Shown here one piece after another: positions 43,045 through 53,714 of a DNA stretch of 64,000 bases. This stretch comes from Pleurodeles waltl (lineage: Eukaryota > Chordata > Amphibia > Caudata > Salamandridae), in the NCBI RefSeq assembly GCF_031143425.1, contig NC_090439.1, positions 349,860,027-349,924,026 of the forward strand. Reading direction: 5' to 3'. The position numbers were made by a program, and so were the translations under genes. Positions within the stretch are counted from its first letter, which is position 1, and every line of letters starts with the position of its first letter. The notes under the pieces were generated by a model, which saw only the letters and a list, made by a program, of their open reading frames with translations, was not told the DNA's origin and made no database searches.

Positions 43045-45821
43045 TCAGTAGCGGCGATTCTGGTGGCGCTCATTGGCCAGCGGTGCAGGTGGGGTGCTCA
43101 CTGACCTTGGTGCTGGCGGCGGTGTCCTGAGCGGCGGTGCTGGTGGCGGGCTCACTGACCTTGGTGCTGGCGGCGGTGTCATGAGCGGCGGTGCTGGTGG
43201 CAGGCTCACTGACCTTAGTGCTGGCGGCGGTGTCATGAGTGGCAGTGCTGGTGGCGTGCTTACTGACCTTGGTGCTGCTGAAGGGCACAGTGTCTGCGGT
43301 GCAGGTGAAGGGCTCAGTATCTTGGTGCTGGCGGCGGTGCCTGTGGCGGCAGTGCATGTGGCGGTGCCGGTGGCGGTCTTGTCTGCCATGCAGGTTGGCG
43401 GCGACGTTGACTTGCCTTTCTTTTTGCCCTTCCCCACCTTGGATGGTGGTGCAGCTGTCTTGCCACTCCCAACTGTTGTCCTGGCTGAGCCCTTGGTGGC
43501 AGGTGTTTTGGCCTTCTCCCTCCGGGATGTGGGCAACTTCTTCTGTTTTGGAGGTGGGGGAATGTCCTTGGCCTCGCTCCTTGGGACACTGGCAGCCCTG
43601 CTGCTTGGCATACTCCAGAATCCTGTTACTGCTGGCACCACTGTGCCCCGTGATGTGGTGGCTGAGGTGCTGGGTTGGGACCTGGAAAGGCGGGCCCTAG
43701 TGGACGGAAGGGGTGGGGGAGGTGAAGGGAAGAGGTCATCGTTTGACAGGAAAAGTTTTTTAGGCACACTGCGACGGGTAGATGGATGGGGTTTAGGAGT
43801 GGAGGAAGAGGTGGTGGTTGTAGGGGGTGTTTGTTTGCTGAGTTTGGGTGAAGGTGCATGGGCTGGAGGCTGTCATGAGGTGGATGGCTGTTGGGTGGGT
43901 GTGTGACTGCATTTGTGTACTTTGGGAGGAGGGCTCACAGACACACTGGTAGAGGACACTGGGGATGTGTGGATGGTAGTGGGGTGGTGATTGCACGTGA
44001 GCGGTGTGTGGTGATGGGCGTGCTGGTGATGGAGGTAGTGGCTGAGGATGAAGTGCATGCAGGTGTGAGGGGAGACGTGACAGGGAGGGAGGAGAGAGAT
44101 GTGGAGAAAGGTGACACAGTGGAGGCAGTGGATGTTGGTATGTGTGCATGGGTATGATGCTTGTGTGAGTGCCTGTGGGATGTGTGGTGCTTATGTTTGC
44201 CAGAGCTACCCTTCTGTGTTGAGGTGTGTGCATGCTGGCCTGATGGTGTGCTTGGGATAGGCTGAGGTACTGGGGATTGGGTCTGGGTGGAGGAAGTTGG
44301 AGGGGGGAGGTTGGACACAGGGACAATGGCAGCCATCAGTGCTGAGGCCAGAGTCTGAAATGCTCGGTGTTGGGCTGCCTAGCCAGAATGAATGCCCTCC
44401 AGGTATGCATTTGTCTGTTGCAACTGCCTCCCTACACCCTGGATGGCATTCAGAATGGTAGACTGCCCAACAGTGAGGGATCTCAGGAGGTCAATGGCCT
44501 CCTCACTGAGCACAGCAGGGCTGACTGGGGCAGGGGTTGAGGTGCCTGGGGTGAAGGAGATGCCCACCCTCCTGGGTGAGCGGCCACGGGGCACACGCTG
44601 AGAGGCTGCTGGGAGGGCGGTGCTGGTAGGGGGGGTGGCGGCTGTACCTGTAGATGCGGGGGGCACAGAGGGGCCCGCCACCGCAAGGGAGCTCCCATCA
44701 GAGGAGGAGTCGGTGTCTCTGGTCTCTGCTCCAGTCCCTGCCGTGGAGCTCCCCTCGCCCTCCGTCCCACTGGTGAATTCTGACTCCGTAGTGTCACCCT
44801 CCAGGGCCATGTGGGATGCAGCTCCCTCCTGCTCCGGTGGCACAGCTCCTCAGCCTGATGATGCTAATGCACACAAGAACAGGGAGACCACAAAAAGGGG
44901 GGGAAAGAAAGTAGAAAGACATCTTCAGTACATGCAATACCGCTACAGTTGCCGGACACTACAGACACAGCGGCCTTCTGCACAATGCCATGCAATTAGA
45001 GTTCCCTAATTCCTCACAGGGACATGAGGTACATGGCCTATGCCTGATTGCTGCACACATGGAAGTCACAGAAGCCTGATTAGGTGTAGATGGCTCTTAC
45101 TACTGGAGGGGTTGGGGTGCCACTTAGCCTGCCTCACAAAGTGTCCTTGCCTACAAGGCTCGCCCTAGCCTAGGGGAACCCACCGCCCACCTACCACACC
45201 CAGACACCTCCAATGCACGAAGTCAGATGGATGTGACTGTACTCACCCCCTTGTGGCTGCTGTGATGCCCTCAAGCGCCCATCCAACTCCGGATACACCA
45301 CCGCCAGGATCCGGAACATCAGTGGGGTCATGGTGCGACGGGCACCCCTCCCACATTGGGAGGCCATCCCCAGCTGGGCCTCTGCCGTCTTCTTGCTCCA
45401 GCGACAAATGTCCTCCCATCTTTTACGGCAGTGGGTGCTCCATCTGTGGTGGACCACCAGGGCCCGATGTCCTTGGCGATGGCACGCCAAATATCCTTCT
45501 TCTGGTGGGCGCTGACCTACAGGAATAGTACAGGGGAAAAGGTACAACATTAATCGTCCGGACCGTCACAGTCATTGGCCCACATTCCCACCCTTGCCCT
45601 GACGCACATACACTCCACCGTCGGATCATGCAGGCCTCACCCCCCCATCTCCCATCCACACCACTACAAACAGGCTTTGCCCATAGAGCATGCTCACAGT
45701 GTACTCACATGTTTGTCTGGAGGACCGTATAGTAGCGTGTACTGGGGAGGACCCCATCCACTAGTTTATCCAACTCCTCCGATGTGAAGGCAGGGGCCCT
45801 TTCCCCAGACACATGAGCCAT
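43045..45821 (-). pseudogene. Harbinger Myb/SANT-like gene A, copy 3
   Basis: Exon 1 (45709-45821, ATG at 45821) reads FTSEELDKLVDGVLP and then loses one base. Exon 2 (45247-45516) carries STHCRKRWEDICRWSKKTAE and AQLGMASQ, the Myb/SANT core, followed by FRILAVVYPELDGRLRASQQ. Exon 3 begins at 44863 with a TGA soon after its start. It has the acidic linker SGTEGEGSSTAGTGAETRD, GISFTPGTS and EEAIDLLRSLTVGQSTILNA. Further on come the conserved MPKKLFLSNDDLFPSPP, a basic stretch and a Pro/Ala tail made of 54-bp units. Like the other copies it is frame-broken. Confidence 0.75.
43080..43290 (-). repeat. 54-bp in-frame repeat in gene A tail, copy 3
   Basis: The CTCACTGACCTTGGTGCTGG block recurs at 43097, 43151, 43205 and 43259, exact 54-base steps (18 codons). 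The minus strand encodes Pro-rich units containing PAPRSVSPPPAPP. It sits where copies 1 and 2 have 105-bp and 57-bp repeats. Confidence 0.8.
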
Positions 45822-46259
45822 TGTCACTTCCAGACTGAGGTAACAGCAGCACTTGCAGTGTAGGTCCTCTCCTGTCGAAGATCAGGTATCAAGTGAGTGA
45901 ACAGACAGAAAATGGCGGTCACGTCCGCGGCAGTGCATATCATCACCGACGGCGAACATAGTAATTGGCTCCTGGAACCAATGTTAACCAATGCAGGATT
46001 GCGCCGCTGTCTTCGACCGCCTACCGCGACGGTGTACAACGCCAGCGCAGTTACCTCATATCCCCTTGTCCCACATTACAGGTCAGGCAGCTGCCATTTC
46101 AGGGGGGCACATGGCATTATTTTTAAATGCATCACACATATCTAGGCCTTGCATACACACTAAGACAGGCACATAACAGATTGACAAATGTGTGCAATAA
46201 AGTTGTTGTTTTGGCACCTCAGTGTTGGCTGACCCTCTGCTCGCTGTTCTCATCCATAG
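45822..46259. promoter_or_regulatory. Divergent control region, copy 3
   Basis: This is the counterpart of 3869-4310 and 33044-33488. The conserved core AAAATGGCGGTCACGTCC is at 45909-45926, after a plus-strand AAGTGAGTG donor-like site. An acceptor AG at 46258-46259 opens the nuclease exon. Confidence 0.45.
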
Positions 46260-47364
46260 AGCACATCCGCTGGGGCAGGTGATGAGATGGCGGCATCCTC
46301 CGGTGTACAGACCGCTGGTGGACCTGTCGACAATGGAAGAGCGACATGTAATTGTCACCTACAGACTTGATCGTGCCACAATCCAGGAACTGTGTGCCCA
46401 GTTGGAGCCAGCCCTGATGTCAGCTATCTGCCATCCCACAGGAATCCCCCCTCTAGTGCAGGTCCTGTCAGTACTCCATTTCCTGGCAAGTGGGTCTTTT
46501 CAAACAACAGTAGCCATAGCATCAGGGATGTCCCAGCCTATGTTCTCAAACGTGTTGTCCAGAGTGTTGTCTGCCCTGCTGAAACACATGCACAGCTACA
46601 TCGTTTTCCCTGGTGACTTCTATGTCCTGGGACATATCCCCAACATCATAGGTGCCATTGATGGGACACATGTGGCCTTGGTACCCCCCCACAGGAGTGA
46701 ACAGGTGTACAGAAACCGGAAGAGCTACCATTCGATGAATGTGCAGATGGTGTGTTTGGCCGACCAGTACATCTCCCATGTGAATGCCAAATTTCCTGGC
46801 TCAGTGCATGACGCTTACATTCTGAGGAATAGCAGCATCCCTTATGTTATGGGGCAACTGCAGAGGCACCGTCTGTGGCTATTAGGTGAGGACAAGGACC
46901 TTATACAGTATGAATAGTTGTCTGGGTCTGGGGTTGTCCCTAATGGTTAGTGTGTGTCTAACAGTTGTCCCTCGACATTTGCAGGTGACTCTGGCTATCC
47001 CAACCTGTCATGGCTACTGACCCCAGTGAGGAATCCCAGGACAAGGGCAGAGGAATGCTACAATGAGGCACATGGGTGAACTAGGAGGGTTAAAGAGAGG
47101 ACCTTCGGCCTCCTGAAGGCCAGGTTCTGGTGCCTCCATATGACAGGTGGTTCCCTATACTACTCAACGAAGGTGTGCCAGATCATCGTGGCCTGTTGTA
47201 TGCTGGACAACTTGACCTTGCGACGACAGGTGCCTTTTCTGCAGGAGGATGGTCCAGAAGGAGGTCTTGTGGCAGCTATGGAGCCTTTGGACAGTGAAGA
47301 AGAGGAGGCAGAAGAAGAGGACATAGACAACAGAAACACCGTGATCCAGCAATACTTCCAGTGA
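46260..47364 (+). pseudogene. HARBI1-like nuclease, copy 3 (nearly complete)
   Basis: Blocks in order: WRHPPVYRPLVDLSTMEERH, GIPPLVQVLSVLHFLASGSF, IIGAIDGTHVAL (first Asp), NRKSYHSMNVQMVCLADQYI (second Asp), AKFPGSVHDAYIL (third Asp), then an intron at 46886-46984 (99 bp, GTGAGG to TTGCAG) inside the Gly codon of [15 protein letters not shown]. The rest reads ERTFGLLKARFWCLH, SLYYSTKVCQIIVACCMLDN and an acidic end. Two defects are visible: 27 bp are missing in frame after IVFP (VEDLATV in the other copies), and a TGA at 47077 stands where copy 1 has CGA, a typical CpG decay. A second intron (47372-47486) lies 7 bases beyond the stop. Confidence 0.9.
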
Positions 47365-47651
47365 GACACAGGTAAGAAGATATCACTGCCTCCTACATCT
47401 GATAAAATTGTTCGACCTATCATCTGTCTGTCACATTCACCAAGTGTATGGACCCTAATTTGTCACTTTCCCTTTCGATTTCACAGATGTGGGACCCACT
47501 GTGTGACCTCTGCTATGTTACCTCATAGACTAGAGCTATGTGACATAGGTATGTTGACAATGCAATAGACATTGCTATTTCCCTCAGATATTGCAAATAC
47601 ACATTTGTGAAAGCACAGACTGACTCCAGATTGTTTTGTGATTCAAGGGTG

Positions 47652-47657
47652 TTTATT
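47652..47657 (-). terminator. AATAAA poly(A) signal for gene B, copy 3
   Basis: The minus strand reads AATAAA, aligned with the signals at 5670 and 34279. It lies about 240 bases beyond the gene B stop. Confidence 0.55.
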
Positions 47658-47892
47658 TAAGTGCTAAATAGTGGAGGGGGTTGTGGAATGGGCAGGGGTG
47701 ATGGTGGAGGATTGTCAATGGCAGAGTCCAGTTATTTGTCTCGCAGGTGCATTGTCCAAATGGGCATAGGAAGTGGAGCTAGGGCAGTTTAAGGATGGAC
47801 AGGGTGACAAAGTGGGACAGAAGGATGACATTCAGGGTGGTCTCATTTCTTGGCAGGGGTCTTGGCATTTTTCTCTGTCTTTGTCCTGGATC

Positions 47893-49331
47893 TCAGGGAC
47901 CGCTTGTGGGGTGGTTCTCCATCTGCAGGGGGTGGGGTGCTGGTGTCGTGGTGGTGGGCAGTTCATCCTCCAGGCTAGTGTCAGGGGCCCCTTGCTGTGC
48001 CACAGTGTCCCTCCTGGTGTTCACAAGGTCCTTCAGCACCCCTACAATGGTGCCCAGGGTGGCGTTGATGGATTTGAGTTCCTCCCTTAACCCCAAATAC
48101 TGTTCCTCCTGCAGCCGCTGGGTCTCCTGAAACTTGGCCAGTACCGTTGCCATAGTCTCCTGGGAATGATGGTACGCTCCCATGATGTTGGAGAGGGCCT
48201 CGTGGAGAGTGGGTTCCCTGGGCCTGTCCTCCCCCTGTCGCACAGCAGACCTCCCAGTTCCCCGGTTTTCCTGGGTCTCTGTCCCCTTGAACCGTGTGCC
48301 CACTGCCACTTCCCCCAGGTCCCTGCTGTTCTTGGGGTTGTGGGTTAGCCTGGGTTCCCTGTAGTGGTGGACACACTGCTGCTTGACGTGTCCTGGGGAC
48401 AGAGGTATGGGCCTGCTGTGTGGGTGCTGTTCTGGTGTTTCCTGAGGGGGGAGGCTCTGTAGTGGCCTGTGGCTGTGTGAGAGGAACCGACTGTCCCGAG
48501 GTCCCAGATCTGCCAGGCTGGTCATCTAGATCCAGTTGGACAGAGCTGCTGTCATCACTGTGGGCCTCTTCTGTGGGGGGAGTGGACATGTCTGGAACCT
48601 CCTGTCCGGTGACATTGGGTAGGGGTCCTGCAGGGGTGCAAAGGCATGATTATTGCATCTGTGTGTGCCATGGTGTTCAATGGGTGGGTGACCCTGTACC
48701 CCAGTGCTTACATTCTTGTGTAGGACCTTGTGTGATATTTGTTTAGGGGTCTGTGTGGGTATCTGTAGTGGACATGCATTGGTGATGGGTGTTCATGCTT
48801 TGTTGTTGCATGCAGGGCTTGGTGTTGGGATGTGTGGTTTGTGATATTGGGACATATGTGAGGAGTTGGAGTGATGGGGTGAGGGCGAGGCTGGGGGTAT
48901 GTGATAGCATGCAGGAAGGGTGGGGGATGAAGTAGTGAAAGATTTGACTTACCAGAGTCCATTCCTCCAGCTACTCCTGCGAGGCACTCAGGATGCAGTA
49001 TAACCAAGACCTGCTCCTCCCATGTTGTTAATTGTGGGGGAGGAGGTGGGGGTCAGCCGCCAGTCCTCTGAACCGCGATGTGGTGTCTTGAGACCACGGA
49101 ATGCACCTTCCCCCGTAGGTCGTTCCACCTCTTCCTGATGTCATCCCGTGTTCTTGGGTGCTGTCCCACTGCGTTGACCCTGTCCACGATTCTGCACCAT
49201 AGCTCCATCTTCCTAGCTATGGTGGTGTGCTGCACCTGTGATCCGAATAGCTGTGGCTCTACCCGGAGGATTTCCTCTACCATGAACCTGAGCTCCTCCT
49301 CAGAAAACCTGGGGTGTCTTTGCGGTGCCAT
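47893..49331 (-). pseudogene. Harbinger Myb/SANT-like gene B, copy 3
   Basis: Exon 1 (48953-49331) starts MAPQRHPRFSEEELRFMVEE, with ARKMELWCRIVDRVNAVG and DDIRKRWNDLRGKVHSVVS forming the Myb/SANT-like domain. A TGA follows RTGG at about 49053; copy 2 reads Ser-Gly there. GTAAGT is the donor. Exon 2 starts at 48627 with an acidic Ser-rich linker, changes frame near 48450, and then reads a long helix: HEALSNIMGAYHHSQETMAT, LAKFQETQRLQEEQY and LREELKSINATLGTIVGVLK. This is a likely coiled coil for self-association. The tail is Pro/Thr-rich and basic. Confidence 0.8.
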
Positions 49332-49923
49332 GGAGTGGTGTGAGTGATGTGTGAGGTGGTGTGTGTTGTGATGTATGGGGTGATGTTTAGGGGGGTGTGT
49401 TGTTTTGTGCGTGGATGTGTATGAGTGATGGTGTTGTGTGCCTCTGTATGCTGGTGTGGTCTTTGCTTTGCTGTCTCTCTGCTTCTTCCAAATTGTTCGT
49501 TGTAAGGGTTTGTGGGTAATGTGGGTGTGTGTTTTATATTGTATTGGGTGTGTGAGAGTGGTGTGTGTACGTGTATCAGGTGTGTGTATTTGGAATTGTC
49601 CAATGTGGTAGTGTTTTGTAAATGTGTGTGTATTTTGAGCTCGGCGGTGTGTACCGCCAATGGAATACCATGGTTGAAAGACTGCCGCGTGGATTCGTGA
49701 CAGTGTGGGCATATTCCTGTTGGCGTGAGGGTGGAGGTTTTGTTATCACCAGTTTATCACTGACCTTTGGTGCGGCGGACTTGTGTGGGTGTCTAGATTT
49801 TTGCGGATTCTGAGCTGTGGGTCGTAATAGCTGTGGCGGGATTCTGCGGCCGCAGCGGTGTGTTGGCGGTCTTCTGCACTGCGGTAAACAGGATTTACCG
49901 TCAATGTTGTAATGACGGCCAGA

Positions 49924-50639
49924 ATGTTCTGATACTACTCTTACGTATAAGCACATACAGCCTAAGAATTTACATGACAGTTACCTTCTTTTTTACATCA
50001 ATACTTCAAAATTACGAATGTACCATTATTATAACACAATGCAGGTACTTAAGAAGTGTAGTAAGGTAATTCAGGGGATGTTCCATTTTGTGGCCTGTCA
50101 TGGGTGATGACATTTGTAAAAATCTCCTCTAAGTGTTGTTGTCTTCTATGCTTTCACAGGTATCAAATTACTTAGCTAGAAATATTGACAGTTGGGCATA
50201 GCATCTATGTTGTTTCACAATCCATTGTTTGTTTTTCACCCAGTGTTTCATGAGAGGCTGCTACCATATGATCATCTTGAACTGTAAAAGTTCCAAATTA
50301 TGACATAGTAGTGTAGCAAACATGGTAGTTTTGTCTGAAAACACATAAAAAGGAAAAAAAATTATGGATTTACATTTTGTTTTGTTTATTAAATACAATT
50401 AGATATCACTGTAGTAGTCTGTTATCAACTCACCATTTACTATGAAGGTGCTATTGACCACACGTTTAATTTACCTCATACTTACCCTTTATCTCTATAT
50501 TACCTCCAATTTGGTATTTTTGATACCTGAGAAATGGTTAATATTGTTTGAAGCTCTTTATCCTTTGAGGCATATGATTAGTTTTGAAAATAACTATTTT
50601 TCTTCTTTTTAAAAAAAAGATTTTTTCAGGACGTTTTTA
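49924..50639. other. AT-rich stretch without recognisable content
   Basis: No open frame with motifs, tandem repeat or terminal repeat is visible between Harbinger copy 3 and the BED-finger fragment. Confidence 0.4.
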
Positions 50640-51215
50640 ATTTTTTACAATGTCAGCCAACCAAAAAGAAGCCTTAACAGAGGCGAGAAGGACAACAAAG
50701 GAAACAAAAAACTAAAACTGTTGGGGGGGACACTGGTGAGCCACAACAAGCTCATGATGGTTGGTCATATATCCCTTTCCCGCAACAATGACAGTATGGC
50801 AGAGGGGACAGTATGTCGTGATACTGCCATACTGCTCTGTAATTTCTCTTTTCTGCCTCAACACATGTATTGGTACCAGGAGCGGGTACTTATAGAGAGA
50901 CAGATGCACCGGATAATGGTGAAGGTGCTGATGAAGCAGAAGAGGTTGAAGGTGTTATACTAGCTAAAGAACTGCTCCCCCTGCCTATTCTCCTGTTTTT
51001 GGGCTCATCTAGGTTCTTCTGATGCCTTATTTCCACACTCACTAACCTGGTGGAATGAACTGCTTGCAGGTGTTTTCTCATTCTCTTGGAAACAAACAAG
51101 TAGTGTTTCACATTCCCACTGAAAATAACTTTGCTGCATAGGTTGCAGATTACCAGTTTTGAATTCACCTTTCTTCCTCCAGGTGGCAATGAGAAAAAAT
51201 ACAACACAATTGAGA
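50640..51215 (-). pseudogene. BED-type zinc-finger fragment (hAT/ZBED-like)
   Basis: The minus strand reads SKLVICNLCSKVIFSGN, then MRKHLQAVHS: a C-x2-C pair followed by a spaced H-x4-H, the layout of a BED finger as found at the N terminus of hAT transposases. After a Ser-rich linker a second finger-like block reads YCPLCHTVIVAGKGYMTNHH and then VVAHQC. No hAT catalytic core follows further left. A host ZBED-like pseudogene is the alternative. Confidence 0.55.
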
Positions 51216-51223
51216 TCTTTAGG

Positions 51224-51660
51224 GACATATTTAGGAAAAGTGGTGCTGCATCCAATGCAATGCCACCTTACTTGTGCCCCTTAGTGCCTCCCTAAGCCAC
51301 CATCTATGTGCCATATTTAAGATACGGTGCACCACGGCGGTAATAAGGAAACTAGTGTCAAAGTTTTTGCCACTTTGAGGATTAGCTTCAAAAATGTTGA
51401 CGCTGACCTTGAAAAGCACATTAAGGCCCATAAATAATGGTGAGCCTCCTTTTAACACCTGCTCTGTGCAGGCATTAAAAATGGCACAAAAAATGGTGCA
51501 AACAAATCTTCTAGATTTCTTTGCGCTATTTTTTTGCCCCACCTAATGGGGGAACCCTCCCTTGCACACATTATGCCAAGTGCAGGCATAATGTAACGCA
51601 AGGGGTAACAAAGTAGCACAATGCACGCATTGCACATCTTTGTAAATCTGGTGCAGTGAG
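51224..51660 (+). repeat. TIR element of the AGATTTAAGAAAAG family
   Basis: The left end GGGACATATTTAGGAAAAGT matches the reversed end at 13458. The right end, read in reverse, gives GCACCAGATTTACAAAGATG. The body holds GGAGCCTCC-like and TTAACACCTGCTCTGTGC blocks shared with 13185-13458. It is non-coding. Confidence 0.55.
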
Positions 51661-51699
51661 TTTTACCATTACAATAAACAACTAGCATTGAAACCCTGA

Positions 51700-52950
51700 A
51701 TCCATATTTCATATCAAAAATAAATCTTTGGTCTGAATATAATTTTAAACTACAGCACTATTTTCTAGAAAACATTAATGAATGTACAACAATGATGTAG
51801 ACAACACTGCCGACCATAATGACGTTTGAACTTTCTGAAAAGTATCTTCGTACCAGAAAGAAACAATTTAAAACAATTAATACCATAAAAATATTATCTC
51901 AAACATATATATATTTTTTTAAAACATTGAAATTCCATGAAAAAAACTAAGGTTGAAGATAAGATTTAGTTAGTAAAACGTATTATTTGTATACAACACC
52001 AACTTAAATTACACACATTTTAGTAATTGTAAAGATAACTTAAAATTATAATTTGGAGTTTGCAGCCCACCCAAAACTTCCTATATTTTAAGTACCTCTG
52101 TGCACAATGTTGACGCTATCCACACTTCATTAACTATGACTTGGCCCAATATCATGCTTAGGGCTCCCATAAATTATGTTGCTTGAGATGTCATGAGTAA
52201 TATTATTAATGCTATTATTTAACATGTTATAAATAATGTAAAATGAAAGGGGATAAGCAGTGCATGGGGAAGTACTTGTTTCTTGAATGTGTGGTGTCTT
52301 GAGTCAATCAAATGCCTCCTTTTTCTTGTTTTTGGTTTTCTTAGGATTTTAGGATCATCCTCCATGTATCTGTTCATGTACAAAACTCTATGGGACTGTG
52401 CATCTCTTTTCAGATCTTTAGTTCTCATGCAATGACAGAGATGGAACTTTGTTTTCAAAAATCTAAAAATGTACTCTCAAATTTTTTAAATGTGTCTTTG
52501 TTGATAAAACAAATTGGAATATGGTGTTGGAAAGCAGGTTGCATGAGCTTAACTAAAAAATCATATGTGAACTGTTATATTTCAAATTTTTAACCCTGGG
52601 ATTTGCAGTACTTGGAATCGGAAATCTAGTACATGCCACAATTATGCATGCCTATTTCCTAGGCATCGCAGTGGATCTGTGAGTCTTTATGGACCACTTA
52701 ACTTTCGTACACGTATATTTTCACTCCTTGCCAAAAGGAGAACTTTGCAGTAAAGGAGAGTGTACTTTTTTTGTTTTTTTTGTTGTGTTAGTCTTTTGGG
52801 GGAATCCAAAGGATTATGCTCATCTATAATGGCTTCTGGGCAAGAGAAAGAGGAATCCAGAGGAACATGGATAGGATAGAAATGAAGAACTGCAAGCTAT
52901 TCTGCCTGAGGTTTCAAGATCTCTACCAGAATCCAATGCCTGGAAATGGC
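51700..52950. other. AT-rich stretch without recognisable genes
   Basis: Both strands give only short frames without motifs. No tandem or terminal repeats are evident. Confidence 0.4.
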
Positions 52951-52964
52951 TTGCTATTCCTCTA

Positions 52965-53130
52965 TGTGAAAAACATTGCCTCCTAAGTATGTCATGTGCA
53001 CTTTGTGCGACAAGTAGCTGAGAAAAATTAGTTGAATAAAATACAGCTTTGGAACATCTTTAATGCACAAGCACCTTCAAGCAGAGCATGAATGGCAGTA
53101 CAATTCTGAAAAGAGGAAGAGGGATGATGA
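52965..53130 (+). pseudogene. Second BED-type zinc-finger fragment
   Basis: Short frames read YVMCTLCATS, then NTALEHL and, one base out of phase, LMHKHLQAEHEWQ. The C-x2-C and H-x4-H spacing with the preceding Thr-Ala-Leu matches a BED finger. It lies on the opposite strand to the fragment at 50640 and is broken by a stop and a frame change. Confidence 0.5.
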
Positions 53131-53714
53131 AGACATTAGTACATCTTCTGCGATGCAACACTGAAAGATTCTTGCATCAGGAGCAAGAACAGATTAATCT
53201 CTGATTTCCAGTTGTGGGCTGGCTGTGCTTGGTGTGCCACAAAGTCATCTCTTGCGGAATGTTCAAGTTGCAGTTTTGTTTTGTTTTTCCAAAAAAAAGT
53301 AAAAGCACAAAATAAATGGAAACTACTTTTTCAAAACCAACTTTAATGGTTTATAGAAATGTAAAAAATCTATGTTGTTTGCTTTGTCTGTGAGTGACAG
53401 TGAAGAAAGTGGTGGACGGGAGGAGAGACGGGTGAGTAAAACAATGAGTGAGAGAGACTGAAAGAAGTAACATGGATTGCTCACAGGGCTTCACTTCAGG
53501 TCTTGCCTCCACTGAGGATGGACAACCCCTGCTGTGCACGAACTTTAGCTGTGCAAAATGGGGTTTGGCTGCAGGGCCGGGCCCCCCCCCACCCAGCAAG
53601 ACAATTCTCCTACCCTATCACAGGTGGCAAAACTCCACCACACATGGCTTTTTAACTATATGCAGAGTGGGATTGGGCACAGTGCCTAGCTGGAGGCAAG
53701 GCCATGCACCCAAC

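Larger units (their letters stand above)
40715..49920. mobile_element. PIF/Harbinger DNA transposon, copy 3 (complete ends)
   Basis: The ends are GGCCCTCATTACAAC (40715-40729) and the complement of GGCCGTCATTACAAC (49906-49920), flanked by AGA on both sides (40712-40714, 49921-49923). At 9.2 kb it is longer than copy 2, chiefly because of a 1.1-kb tandem array. Gene order is gene A (minus), nuclease (plus), gene B (minus). It has the least damaged nuclease of the three. Confidence 0.92.
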
